Source: Nymphaea colorata (Eukaryota > Streptophyta > Magnoliopsida > Nymphaeales > Nymphaeaceae). From it: a DNA stretch of 64,000 nucleotides. A program made the position numbers and the translations under genes. Location of the stretch: positions 32,583,934-32,647,933 of the forward strand of contig NC_045138.2 in NCBI RefSeq assembly GCF_008831285.2, read 5' to 3'. The notes under the pieces were generated by a model, which saw nothing but the letters and a program-made list of their open reading frames with translations, made no database searches and was not told where the DNA came from. Shown here in pieces: positions 35,880 to 46,115 of the stretch (its first letter is position 1; each line of letters begins with the position of its first letter).

Positions 35880-37650
35880 TTATGAAGCTGAGAAAGTCAA
35901 GACTAGAAAATGCTATTGACTCTGATGATCAAGCATCTACAAGGATTCAACAAGAAAATATCTTGAGAGAAAAGCCATAATGCTCTGTAAGATCTTGGCA
36001 GGTAGCAAAATGAGAGTTGAGAGATGGGCTCGGGGCTTGTGTAGTCGTTCCTCTGAGTCGTTAATCGAGAGTACCGGGTAGACATATAGGTGATTTATGT
36101 CTGTCCCGCGAAGATAACGACTTATGAACCTTTGGCTCATCGAAGCCCGTAAGCTGAAACGGGTGGGACACGTGACAAAGCTACACATTACCACCAAAGC
36201 GGTGGAGCTCCGTAGTAGCCTTTGGGGTGGTGAGGTATTCCCTCAAAGGTGAAGGTCAGCCTTGAAAAAAAAAAACAAGAAAAAAAAAATCGAAAAGCCA
36301 AAAGGCCAAATGCAAAAGAAAGAAAGAAAGAAAAAAAGAAGAAGAAAAAAAAAGTGCCTGCCAAGTGATGAAAAAGCATGAAGGTTGAACTCGCATGAAT
36401 TGAATGTGACAATCTTTCATAGATGTGCGATGTTGGGATCAATATCTGCTTCTCTTTCTTGATTACCTAAGATGCCGAGGATGATTCCTTTATGTTCATA
36501 TTTTGGAAATTGAAAGACATCCTTCTAGAGATTTGATGGCATTGACGCAAAATGAATCTTGATGCTTGTACGGTACTATGGGTAAATGAAGGTCATACTA
36601 TTTGCACAACACAGGCACTCTTGCTTATGAGTTAATTGATTGTTTTTGAACTATTTCAAAGTGAAAACTTGACATCTCTTGTTATATTTGTAGGCTTCCT
36701 AGACGTAGGATGAACTAACTAATTCTCGTTGGTCTTGAAAGATGTTTGTCATTTCATTACCAAACCACTTGTCCATTCATGGAATAGATGAAATTCCTCA
36801 AAACCTAGTCCACTCATGCTGAGTGTGATGAATTTTCTATCATTTCCTCTGTCTCAGGAGACACAGATCATTAACTGAGTGTATTCAACATAACCCAGAC
36901 TTAGGGTTGAGTCTGTCATGGAAGGCCTTTTATCTCTTTTCAAAAGAATTAGTCGATTTTGAATTGTTACATTTTTAAAAGTTCCATCCATCGAAGCTGC
37001 ATTATGTCCCTGGGTCCGTCATGGTTTTAGACCAGGTTTGTACTCAGTTTCTTCGTGTCTTGTTAGTCGAATAGATGCTTTAGTTAAGCATTGTACATGT
37101 CCATCATAGGTCAAGGTCATTGGTTTGATTTGTTTTCAAGATCACATTCTGGTTTAGATAGAGTATTTTAGTTTTGTTGAGTTGACCCATTGTTGGTTTG
37201 ATTTTCTGGTAGTTCAATTTTTTCTTTTATTGTCTACTTAGTGGTTTTCCAGCTTGTAGTGTTTATTTTTCACTTTCATTGTGAAATGGGTTTGTTTAGG
37301 AGCTTTGTTGACTTAGTTGTTTGATTTTCATTTTTCAATGTATTTACTCGATTCTTTTGATAAATAAAATCTGATCAAGGGGTATGTTGGTTGTTGTGTC
37401 GCATTTTGATACTTTGAATTGCATACTTCATTGCTTAAGTTTTTAGGTTGCTTGGCTGAATATCTATGATGACATTATCATCGCATCTAAGGGGTCAGCA
37501 TGTCAACTGCGAGTTTAAGTCTTGCTGTTTTGTGTAATAGTGCATATCTATTTTCATTAGTTTTAGGTTTCTAGAGGTAGGAACTGGAACTACTGATGGT
37601 GCACTACATTAAGAGTTGAAGGTGAAGAACAACAACAAGGTGGAGGGGAG
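35880..37650. other. Unclassified transposon-like segment with purine tract
   Basis: 35990-36240 has more balanced composition than its surroundings and stops in all frames (segments such as GTACCGGGTAGACATATAGG and GAAACGGGTGGGACACGTG). An A/G-rich tract of ~90 bp follows at 36265-36352. The sequence to 37650 is T-rich and untranslated. The texture resembles long untranslated regions of large LTR retrotransposons, but no LTR, primer site or protein was found. Confidence 0.3.
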
Positions 37651-37668
37651 AAAGTTGTAATTAACAGC

Positions 37669-38184
37669 TTGGGATTTGGAAATGCTATCCACTTCTTATA
37701 TACAAAAAGGGCTACGTTTACAAATCCTCTAGGCTGTTGGAAGCCACCACCGAACGCCGCCTCAAGTCATCCCTCTCCCGATGCCTCTTGCACTTCCCCT
37801 TGTGAGACTACCAACTTCGTTGATTGCTGTGATGAAGGTGTATGGTTTGATGTGTTTGATTGCTGTGACGAAGGTGTATGGTTTGATGTGGCTGCTGCCG
37901 ATTGGGTCGGTGTGTTGAAGTTGATGTCCGCTGGTGAGGTTCAAGTCATTGTCAATTCCTTGTTGCCACTGGTTGATGGCACGATGATCAACTTTGATGA
38001 TTACTTTCTGCCTCTCCTTGCAGTTCAGGTATTCTCTTTCCATCTTTTGTGGATTAATTTCTTTGTCACCAGCTCTACCATCACTCTTTTAGGTGTAAGC
38101 TCTGTTATTCTTGATTTCCCACAAAAATTACATGCATGTGAGACTGTCAAAACTTACCCACTGTTTGTTTGGATGGAAGGATAG
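37669..38184 (+). other. 171-codon open frame with a 36-bp tandem repeat, unrecognised
   Basis: The frame contains FDCCDEGVWFDV twice because 37822-37893 is a 36-bp unit repeated with one mismatch. The minus strand across the same DNA has a 93-codon frame and a TATATAAG motif near 37700, so this may instead be the promoter region of an LTR read on the minus strand. No domain is recognised in either direction. Confidence 0.25.
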
Positions 38185-38254
38185 AAATGAATGGATGTAA
38201 AGGAAAAGGAAAGAAAGAGAAGGGAAGGGATGAGAAGGGAAACGAGAAGAAAGG

Positions 38255-39960
38255 AAAATGAAGGACAGTCCACCATCGATCTTTATCTATTTTTTGGTCA
38301 AATTTAGGTGTTGAACTCAACTTTACGCCCTATTTCAGAATTTTTGGACCTGAAGATTTGATATTACAGATTTTTTATAAAACTCTGCTACCTGGGTGCG
38401 TGGAGTTGGAATTTCTAATATTTACCTGATTTTCCCCTAATTTTAGCTTTCTAAAGCTTATTTTGTCTAGTAAATCATGTCTAGTAAATCATGTGCTAGT
38501 CTAGGAATGAGTTTTAGGGTAGGTAACATTGTGCTTGCATGGCCTCTTCTTGACGTGCATGCAAAGGGCGGATACCACCGAAAGAAGAAGCTCAAGAAGT
38601 GTAGGAGAATCCCAAAGCCATATTTTCAGCCCCTTGAGCATGTAAGCGTAGACCTCACAAGGAGTATTTTGTGTTTGAAGAGCTCCTACGGTTGGTGTTG
38701 GATAAAATTGAAGTTTAATTGGAGGAAATTTTCACGCACTGAAGGATGTGTGTTCATTTTGTTTGATCACTGTACATTTTTGTATATGATGCACTGGTGC
38801 CATTATTTTGTTTGATCACTGTACATTCTTGCATATGATGCACTGGTGCCATTATGAAGGACAAGCTCAGGTGTCACAAGGGTTTGAGAAATGACAGAAG
38901 GCACAAGGATTTGAGAAACTACCGGCCTACACAAGGATTCGACAAACGACAGGCCTTCTCACACTAGGTCTCTTTTGTTGGCAAGTTTTATGAGACGTGA
39001 ACTCTCTAAGAAGTCAAGTTTTATAACATGTTTAATGAAGAGACACTCTCTAGAACTAGCCCCTTGATCATGTGAGAGGCGATGAAGCCCATGTTAACCC
39101 TCTTAGGGAGTATTTTGAGCTTAAAGAACTCCTGCAGTTGGCCACCATCGAGATGCTGTTGACCCCAGAAATCTTCACGCTCCATAGATACCCTTGGAGA
39201 CTTTAGGGTTACACAAAAACTTAATGAGGCTTACCTCTGGGTGAGACTCTTCTTCTGGCCTAACTTAGAGTTGGGGAGAGTGCATTGGTTAATTGCTTAC
39301 ATTGCTGCCCCCTATAATGGATGCTGAAGCAGTTCAGTTTGCTGCACATGAAGCCTTGGTTGATGCTCTGGATGCTTACAATTCGTCCTAGAGACATGAT
39401 GAATAGCAATCCTATAGTGAGAGAGTCAGAAACGAGAATCATATTGGATTCTTTAAAGAACAAGGGGATGAGAAGCGAAAGGAAAATGAAGGAAAGTCCA
39501 CCTTCCACCTTTATCTATTTTTTGGTCAAAGTTAGGTATTGAACTCAACTTTACACCCTCAAAATTTCAGAACTTTTGGACCTGATGATTTGATGTTATA
39601 GAATTTAAAATTTTTATTAAACTCTGTTTTCTGCTACCTGGGTGCCTGGAGTTGGAATTTCTGATATTTACCTGATTTTTCCCTAATTCTAGCTTTCTAA
39701 AGCTTATTTTGTTTAGTTCAAATCCCTTAGGGTAGGTAACATCATGGGTGGGTGGCTTCTTCTTGAAGTGCATGTGAGGGGCTGGTGACCACTGAAAGAG
39801 GAAGCTCGAGAAGTGTAGGAGAATCCCAAAGCTGTATTTTCAGCCCCTTGAGCATGTGAGAGGTGATGAAGCCCATGTTAGACCTGGTAAGGAGTATTTT
39901 GTGCTTCAAGAAACTCCTATGGTTGGTGTTGGATAAAATTGAAGTTGAAACGGGTTGGAG
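38255..39960. repeat. Direct duplication of ~470 bp, ~1.23 kb apart, with a third partial copy
   Basis: 38255-38725 and 39485-39955 align (GTGTTGAACTCAACTTTACR, CTGCTACCTGGGTGC, AGCTTTCTAAAGCTTATTTT, GTGTAGGAGAATCCCAAAGC, AGCCCCTTGAGCATGT, GTTGGTGTTGGATAAAATTG). A shorter third piece near 39055-39140 repeats CCCCTTGATCATGTGAGAGG and GGGAGTATTTTG. Open frames inside are not conserved between copies, so it is probably non-coding or a dead element. Confidence 0.85.
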
Positions 39961-40205
39961 ACGTGTGCGGTTTCAAGAATCGGGTTGGAGAGGTAGAACC
40001 AGGTTGGAGAGGTCGAACCGAGTTGGAGAGGCATCTCAGACATTCTAGGAACCGGTTGGGGAGGCATCTCAGTTTCAAGTACCGGGTTGGGAGTTATCTC
40101 GGTTTCAAAAACAATATCTCGATTTCAAAAATCGGGTTGGGGAGGCATCTAAGTATCAAGGAGGCATCTAAGTATCAAGAACCGGGTTGGATTGGGGATG
40201 CATCT
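39945..40205. repeat. Minisatellite, ~20-30-bp unit
   Basis: Units combining CGGGTTGGGGAGGCATCT and CAGTTTCAAGAAC recur about eight times with varying length and divergence, starting exactly where the preceding duplicated segment ends. Confidence 0.85.
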
Positions 40206-40211
40206 TGGTTT

Positions 40212-40310
40212 CACTACAACAAATAACAAATATATGCGGTTTGGGTTGAGGATGCATCTCAGTTTCACTACAACATGTAACAAATATATGCGGTTTCAAA
40301 AGCGATTCCT
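40212..40310 (+). mobile_element. Duplicated CACTA-like terminus
   Basis: CACTACAAC is found at 40212 and again at 40266, each followed by a short variable stretch and AACAAATATATGCGGTTT. CACTACAA followed by an AT stretch and a GCGGTTT-type subterminal motif is the typical look of plant CACTA transposon ends. The 54-bp period makes this a tandem duplication of one terminus. No opposite end with TTGTAGTG was found nearby. Confidence 0.5.
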
Positions 40311-40527
40311 CTGTTAGACATGCCTGACTAGCCTATCAGGATGCAATTTTTATTGTTAGGGAATTTGAAAATAATGAGCAAGTAAATCGATGGCGGTACC
40401 TTTTCCATTTTATGCATCAAGAGCAAAATTGTTTAAATTTGTTTGTGTAGCACCCTGTCCGTTGCTATGCCGAGCTCGCTTGGCAGAAGAACAGCAGTAG
40501 CTGAGTAGGGATTGGTGGCCTCCAAAG

Positions 40528-41232
40528 GCCCTCCACTGGCTGGACGAGCAGCTGAGCCGAAATGGTTCTCCTCGTATTAGGTAAGTTACAGAGAAATCAA
40601 GTCATGAGGGAGAAACAGGGGATTGCGATGGTTGTGCACTTCACCGGATGGACAGATTTCCCGTTGAGATCAAACGGGGGGTGTCTCTCTCAACTACTCC
40701 CCCACAGGGTCTCTGCGAGGAAGGCAGGAGTAGAGGATGGACAAGGGAGGCTTGGGAACAGGGAAGGCCGCAGCGCTGCTTCCGTCGCACCCCAGTTGGA
40801 CTCTCGCTGAGATGAAACTGAGATAAGTTTTTGTCTGGAGACCGGTCGGGGGAGGCCGCACTGCTTCCGTCGCTCCCCAATTGGACTCTCGCTGGGACGA
40901 TTGCAAAGAATAATATAAACTAAGATAAGTTTTTGTCTAGAGACCTTACCAATCGGTCGGTCGAGAGTCCCAGCAATAGATGTCTGGGGAAGCAGAGGAT
41001 TCACGACTGCGCTCCCTCGCTCAGATGCCCGAACAGGGGATGCAGGAAACAGGGACAGAGAGGGTGACCGGAAGTTTGTCTACTCCGACCAGCTCCGGCA
41101 GTCTCTGTGAGCTCAGGTTCTTTCGATCCGTAGCTGAGAGGAGGATCTCCCTGGAAAATCTTGCAGGGAGAGGACACTTGTAGAATTAGCGCCTGATTTT
41201 TGAATGGAAGTGGTGGAGCAGAGGAAGATGGC
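40528..41232. repeat. ~700-bp duplicated block, copy 1
   Basis: Starts GCCCTCCACTGGCTGGACGA and ends GGAGCAGAGGAAGATGGC. Aligns with 43802-44504 at an offset of ~3273 bp, with small indels. Inside is a ~104-bp tandem unit (GAGATAAGTTTTTGTCTGGA, CACTGCTTCCGTCGCTCCCC) in about two copies. The minus strand near 41110-41200 encodes SSAPPLPFKNQALILQVSS, the same peptide that continues the copia gag in copy 2, so the block belongs to the retroelement downstream of gag. Plus-strand frames over it look like shadows. Confidence 0.88.
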
Positions 41233-41942
41233 AGAACAGGCGATCGAAAATCGCCTGATTCCAGCAAACTCCGGCACCGGTTCCAGTCGAGCACTGGACC
41301 GTTGGATCCGCACCTTTCGGGCGATGCTACAGGTTGGGCTTGTTGGATCCGACACTAACCCACGGTGCTGTCTGAGCAGTTTGAGGGCCAGCGGAGACCC
41401 GCGTCGGCGGTGGTGTGCAGTTAAATCAGGGGCGCTGGAAATCTTACTATTCTAGTGGGGACTTCCTCCGGCGACAAGATATGGCTCGATGGAACCGCAG
41501 CGAGTCGGGGATTCTGTATCCGGTGACGTGAGCTTACTGATGGAAAGGAGAACCTTGATTATGATGGGGAGCGGTGCGCAGGACCAAAAATTTTGGGGGC
41601 TTCTGCAAGAGGTAACCTCGCTGCCAAGGGCATCCACGAGTCTCATTCGGAAGGGTTTGCGGCCATTGGTGTGGTCACCAGCAGAAATACAGCAGCTTGC
41701 AAGAGGGTCGAACCACCAAGTGCACCGCACACGGCCGAATGGGCCTAATCCTCAGCAGCAAGAAGAGGGGCAACAAGGCGGGCTGAGGCCCAGTTAGGGG
41801 AGCTCCACTGGGCAGAGGGCAGTTAGGGGAGCTCCACTGGGCAGAGGGCACGTTGGAGAGGAAGAGACACGATCTAGGTGAATTCCTGGCAGGTGCTCCC
41901 TCTTTTTTTCCCTCATTGGTTCTTCCCTAATGCCTTCCTTAG
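41233..41942. other. GC-rich unrecognised segment
   Basis: Plus-strand frames of 83 and 102 codons (41204-41455, 41489-41797) and a 92-codon minus frame overlap here. Codon-like composition is even, but no domain is recognised. A 27-bp direct repeat (CAGTTAGGGGAGCTCCACTG) lies near 41791-41845. Confidence 0.35.
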
Positions 41943-42042
41943 GCGGATGAGCCAATACGCGCTCACAGTCGATAACTTCTTTGAGCGTCGCCTCCAGACG
42001 GTCGTGTTATAGTCGGGGATGGCTACGTCGAACAGGGGAAAG
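41943..42042 (+). pseudogene. Ribosomal protein uS4 (RPS9) exon fragment, copy 1
   Basis: Behind a CCTTAG acceptor the plus strand reads YALTVDNFFERRLQTVVL, a stop, then SGMATSNRGK and a GGTGAGT donor. Cytosolic 40S protein S9 (uS4) of plants has VLALTVENFLERRLQTLVFK and SGMAKSIHHAR at this place, so the match is specific. The in-frame TAG and the changed K-S-I-H-H motif show decay. The surrounding 155 bp is repeated at 42288. Confidence 0.65.
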
Positions 42043-42287
42043 GTGAGTTAGGATTTCTAGGGCAGGTTTCAACAGTGTTTATTTTTTTATTTTGCGTTTG
42101 TCATTGGATTTCTGGATAATTCAAACATGGGAAATTTAACAGATTTCTTTCTTATTCTTGTGGTGCTTATGGAAATCGTTGATGCAGGATATGGCGTTTT
42201 TGTGCATCAACGGATTCAGACTGTCTGCCCTTGAGCGGTGCTCCCTTTCTTTTTCCCCCATTGGTTCTTCCTTAATGCGTTCCTTAG

Positions 42288-42380
42288 ACGGATGAGCCAG
42301 TACGTGATCACAGTCGATAACTTCTTTGTCTCCAGACGCTCATGTTAAAGTCGGGGATGGCTACCTCAAACAGGAGAAAA
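42288..42380 (+). pseudogene. Ribosomal protein uS4 (RPS9) exon fragment, copy 2
   Basis: Second copy of the same exon with flanks (period about 343 bp): SQYVITVDNFF, then after a 9-base loss and frame change LQTLMLKSGMATSNRRK and a GTAAGT donor. It keeps the lysine codon where copy 1 has a stop, so the two copies decayed separately. Confidence 0.6.
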
Positions 42381-42777
42381 GTAAGTTAGGGTTTCTCGGG
42401 CTGGGATGCTCGATGTCTTGGAACCTTGGCCTTGTCATCCTCTGTCCACTCACAATCTCAAGGACTATGACCTCAAGACAGCTGGGTTGGGACAATTGAA
42501 ATAGGAAAGTTCTAATTCAATATCAGACGGGGAAGAGAGTTTGATCTTAAAAGCAATCACAAGGGTTTTGATTTTCGTTCTACTTGGTCTTCTTGTAGTG
42601 TGCATGATTGTTGTGGGGATGTGCCTAGGGTTCCGACCTTGACTTGCTCTGGTTTTTAAGGATCGGATTTAGGAAAATCAACAATTGAATGAGAATCGAG
42701 CCACTCGCTTTTGCCGCCACAGTTTTGGTCCTTATTTTTTTGTTCGGTTTACTAACTACAGTTGTCTTTTCCTGTAG

Positions 42778-42903
42778 AGCACCTCACTGTCAGTTAACAA
42801 TGTTCTTGCATGTTGTGGGTCTATGTGTGGAGGTGGCTGTGATGGAGGCTGGCCTATCAATGGCTGTCAATACTTTGTCCAAAATGGCGTCGTCACAGAA
42901 GAG
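42778..42903 (+). pseudogene. Cathepsin B-like cysteine protease, single exon fragment
   Basis: A 126-bp exon lies between a CCTGTAG acceptor and a GTATAA donor. It reads [20 protein letters not shown], then [13 protein letters not shown] and VQNGVVTEE. Plant cathepsin B-like proteases (papain family, C1A) have SVNDLLACCG..CGDGCDGGYP..A and GVVTEE at the corresponding place, just after the catalytic cysteine region. The exon is intact in frame but alone: no catalytic Cys exon upstream, no His exon downstream. Together with the uS4 exons just before it, on the same strand and complete with intron edges, this points to capture of genomic fragments by a transposon. Confidence 0.85.
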
Positions 42904-43122
42904 GTATAATATTAAAGATTGATATTCTGTAGCTCGGTCTTTGAATTGTGTAGTAGACATAGTTTCCCAAACGAGTAACCATGTAGAAATCCTTCATCAA
43001 ATGTGCTGCTGATTGACTTCTTTTGGTATGCATTATACAGTAAGAGCTAAATTTATCCTATGCTTGGGATTCCTTCACGGATATAGCAATCTTTATGCAC
43101 TATTTTTGAACATAGAAATAAT

Positions 43123-43305
43123 ATGCCTAAAGATGGGGATGAGAATGGAAGTGCAGCCGATGTTCTTAAGAAAGGAGATGAGAGGATAGGTTCTGGTCTT
43201 CAAGCTGCACAGCTGCATTTTTCACACATCCTCCACTCACATCGGTATTTCCAAAAGTACAACAAGGCTCAAGCTAAGCCAAAGAATGGAAAGGAAGAAG
43301 GTTGA
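43123..43305 (+). other. 60-codon open frame, unrecognised
   Basis: A lysine-rich frame (MPKDGDENGSAADVLKKGDE ... KAQAKPKNGKEEG stop) with more balanced composition than its AT-rich flanks. No family recognised. It may be a third captured fragment beside uS4 and cathepsin B, or chance. Confidence 0.25.
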
Positions 43306-43801
43306 AGATGCCCGGCCAAAAAAAACCCTCGTTGCCTGTTCATTGAAAGTTCAACCAAATTTTACATTTGATTCTTGGAATTCATCCTCTGGTGTTGGTT
43401 TCGGCTTTGTGTTGAGAGAGAATTTCTTCATTTGAAATTATAAAAAAAGCAAAAAAAATAAGAAAAGGAACTGATATATGCTGAAAAAACCAAAGTCAAC
43501 CAGCTGCAATATAGATTTCTCAGCTGAAGCCTTCCTTCTGTTTTTCTTTTTCCTTTTTTTTCTACAATCTTATGTGCTACAAATTGTATTAGATATACCA
43601 TGTTAACCAGTGAGTATAAACTATAAAGTGATTCTCTATCCCTCGAAGTTGCCTTGTGAACGTCTCTACTAATAACTCATACTAGAATTCAAAACCAATT
43701 CATCATAAGTAGCTAATCAATCATGAAACCATTCATGTAACATACATACACACATAGAAGCTTGAAGGATGCTTGTCCACCAAGAACAGTCCAAGATGCC
43801 C

Positions 43802-44504
43802 GCCCTCCACTGGCTGGACGAGCAGCTCAGCCGAAATGGTTCTCCTCGTAGCAGGTAAGTTACAGAGAAATCAAGTCATGAGGGAGAAACAGGGGATTGC
43901 GATGGTTGTGCACTTCACCGGATGGACAGATTTCCCGTTGAGATCAAACGGGGGGTGTCTCTCTCAACTACTCCCCCACAGGGTCTCTGCCAGGAAGGCA
44001 GGAGTAGAGGATGGACAAGGGAGGCTCGGGAACAGGGAAGGCCGCAGCGCTGCTTCCGTCGCACCCCAGTTGGACTCTCGCTGAGATGATTGCAGGAGAA
44101 TAATATAAACTGAGATAAGTTTTTATCTGGAGACCGGTCGGGGGAGGCCGCACTGCTTCCGTCGCTCCCCAGTTGGACTCTCGCTGGGACGATTGCAGAG
44201 AATAATATAAACTGAGATAAGTTTTTGTCTGGAGACCTTACCAATCGGTCGGTTGAGAGTCCTAGCAATAGATGTCTGGGGAAGCAGAGGATTCACGACT
44301 GCTCGTTCAGATGCCCGAACAGGGGACGCAGGAAACAGGGACAGAGAGGGTGGCCGGAAGTTTGTCTACTCCGACCTGCTCCGGCAGTCTCTGTGAGCTC
44401 AGTAGCTGAGAGGAGGATCTCCCTAGAAAATCTTGCAGGGAGAGGACACTTGTAGAATTAGCGCCTGATTTTTTAATGGAAGTGGTGGAGCAGAGGAAGA
44501 TGGC
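43802..44504. repeat. ~700-bp duplicated block, copy 2
   Basis: Counterpart of 40528-41232. The ~104-bp internal tandem unit is present about 2.5 times here. The block's right part overlaps the end of the copia gag (minus strand), while in copy 1 the gag itself is missing. Right of 44504 the two copies diverge completely. Confidence 0.88.
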
Positions 44505-45190
44505 TGAACACGACTAGCTTTGTGTTGGAATAACTTAGCCTTGAGATCTTCGAAAGATGGAAGAATAGGTAGGACTTCCAAGGCTGTGCAAAAAATATCA
44601 AAATCTGTTCCCAGTCCACTCAAGGCTTGTTGCACTTTGTCCTTGTCGCTGACGGGATGTCCAATGGCAGCAAGTTGATCACTTAACACTTTTAATTTCA
44701 TTCAAATACTCCAAAACAGTACGCGTCCCACGCTTGATGTCCTCAAATTGCCTTCTTAACTACAGAAAACGTGCTTCGGATACTTGAGAATACGTGGTGG
44801 CAAGGGTAGACCACAACTCTAGGGCTGTTAAATCTTCATCAATACCTCCTAATACTTCCTCTGACAAAGTAGAAGTAATATAGGCAACAAGGGACTGGTC
44901 GTGAGCTAGCCAAGCTTCATACTCAAGATTATTTTCAGTAATGGTTTCATATTCAAATCTGATTTCACTCATAGCCGCAGCCGCAGCAGCTTGATCTCCC
45001 ACTACGGTCTTCTTCACTTCACGGTCAATATACATAGGAGGTGCTGGAGTGGTCCCATCGATATGCCCGTAGAGTCTATGACTTTTAATAAAAGGGACTA
45101 TTTGACGTTTCTAAGTCAAATAGTTACTATGATTCAGCTTTTGAGAAATAAGTTGGGAGAGAAAGCTAGAAGATAGAAGAGAGGGAGTCG
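44423..45190 (-). mobile_element. Ty1/copia gag pseudogene (UBN2 type)
   Basis: On the minus strand the gag of a plant copia element can be followed: LNHSNYLT, stop, KRQIVPFIKSHRLYGHIDGT, then YEAWLAHDQSLVAYITSTLS, ALELWSTLATTYSQVSEARF, stop, LRRQFEDIKRGTRTVLEYLN, and after a one-base shift SDQLAAIGHPVSDKDKVQQA and LPSFEDLKAKLFQHKA. Lesions are TAG for Trp (45111-45113), TAG for Gln (44760-44762) and a frameshift near 44697. The start lies about 190 nt behind a primer-binding site, the normal order. Protease, integrase and reverse transcriptase do not follow; the duplicated 700-bp block does. Gag builds the intracellular particle of the element; this one is dead. Confidence 0.9.
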
Positions 45191-45380
45191 GCTGATCCAT
45201 AATTGATTTAGGGCAACGACATAAATTAGGGCAAAACGATGAGAAAATAGGGCACAACGATTAGGGCAAATCACGCAAGATTTAGGGCAGAAACTGAAAA
45301 GAGGGATGACCACGCCAGAAAAGAAAGAATTTAGGGCAGATTAGGGCTAATCACATCAAACCGGAAGACGATGCAACCTG

Positions 45381-45392
45381 GCTCTGATACCA
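45381..45392 (-). mobile_element. Primer-binding site for initiator tRNA-Met
   Basis: The minus strand reads TGGTATCAGAGC directly after the LTR end TTACA. This is the standard complement to the 3' end of plant initiator tRNA-Met used by copia elements. Confidence 0.92.
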
Positions 45393-45668
45393 TGTAAGAA
45401 TCTTCACAAAGTACTCGTCTCTCCGTATGCAAAACAGATATATTGAGAGGAGAGGATGAAAGAAGACGATGGAGGAAAGGGAGCAGCCGGCTTAACCCAG
45501 CCCTGCGTTCCTTAATCTTTGAATTAAAAGAATAACCCTAATAGGTTACAACAGATTTGTACATAAAATTATAAAATATTACAAGAGAGCCACCGCCTAG
45601 TAATTTAGGCGTGTGGATATAAGGAGAATGGATCGGGTCTGAACAGACCCGATCCCCATACGCTAACA
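45393..45668 (-). mobile_element. Copia 5' LTR (276 bp)
   Basis: On the minus strand it begins TGTTAGCGTATGGGG and ends GATTCTTACA, the canonical TG...CA, immediately before the primer-binding site. An inverted repeat (GATCGGGTCTGTTCAGACCCGATC core) lies near the start. No second LTR was seen at the other end, so the element is truncated. The base after it (45669) continues as GTCTTTGTGTTACTTTTATG, a piece of the 540-bp repeat family, so the element probably jumped into that repeat. Confidence 0.85.
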
Positions 45669-46115
45669 GTCTTTGTGTTACTTTTATGATTTTATCATTT
45701 GTCTAATGATTTTAGTAATTGCACTGAACCGCAGCTCAATCAACTATCAGGAACCAGAACCCGGTGGGTTCAGTTGCATTTGTTTTCAACTTTTTTTCTA
45801 TTCATGAACCTTTGTTTACAATGACAAGGTTTTTGCAATTTTGAAATCGTAGATCAAAGTAGACTGCGTATTCTATTTATCCATTTGATAGATGATTCTG
45901 AACAACGATATGAAGAATGGCAATGATATAGCTGCCAAAGGTGAAGGTGGTTGTTGTTGGATTGCTCGTGCGCACTTTTGCTGTGAAGGATATCTCAGGA
46001 ACCTCAGAAGCAAGTCCCAACTTCCATTGGCTGCAGAATGATCAGGTTGGCAATACCACAGGCATCCAAGATTCCAAGCATCAAACTTAGGTTGATTCCT
46101 CAAAACATTTCCTTC
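45669..46115. other. 540-repeat scrap and unrecognised segment
   Basis: 45669-45720 matches the tail of the 540-bp repeat. 45880-46115 has an 84-codon minus-strand frame (NQPKFDAWNLGCLWYCQPDH and on) and balanced composition, adjoining the 1.1-kb repeat without stop-rich DNA. No family recognised. Confidence 0.4.
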
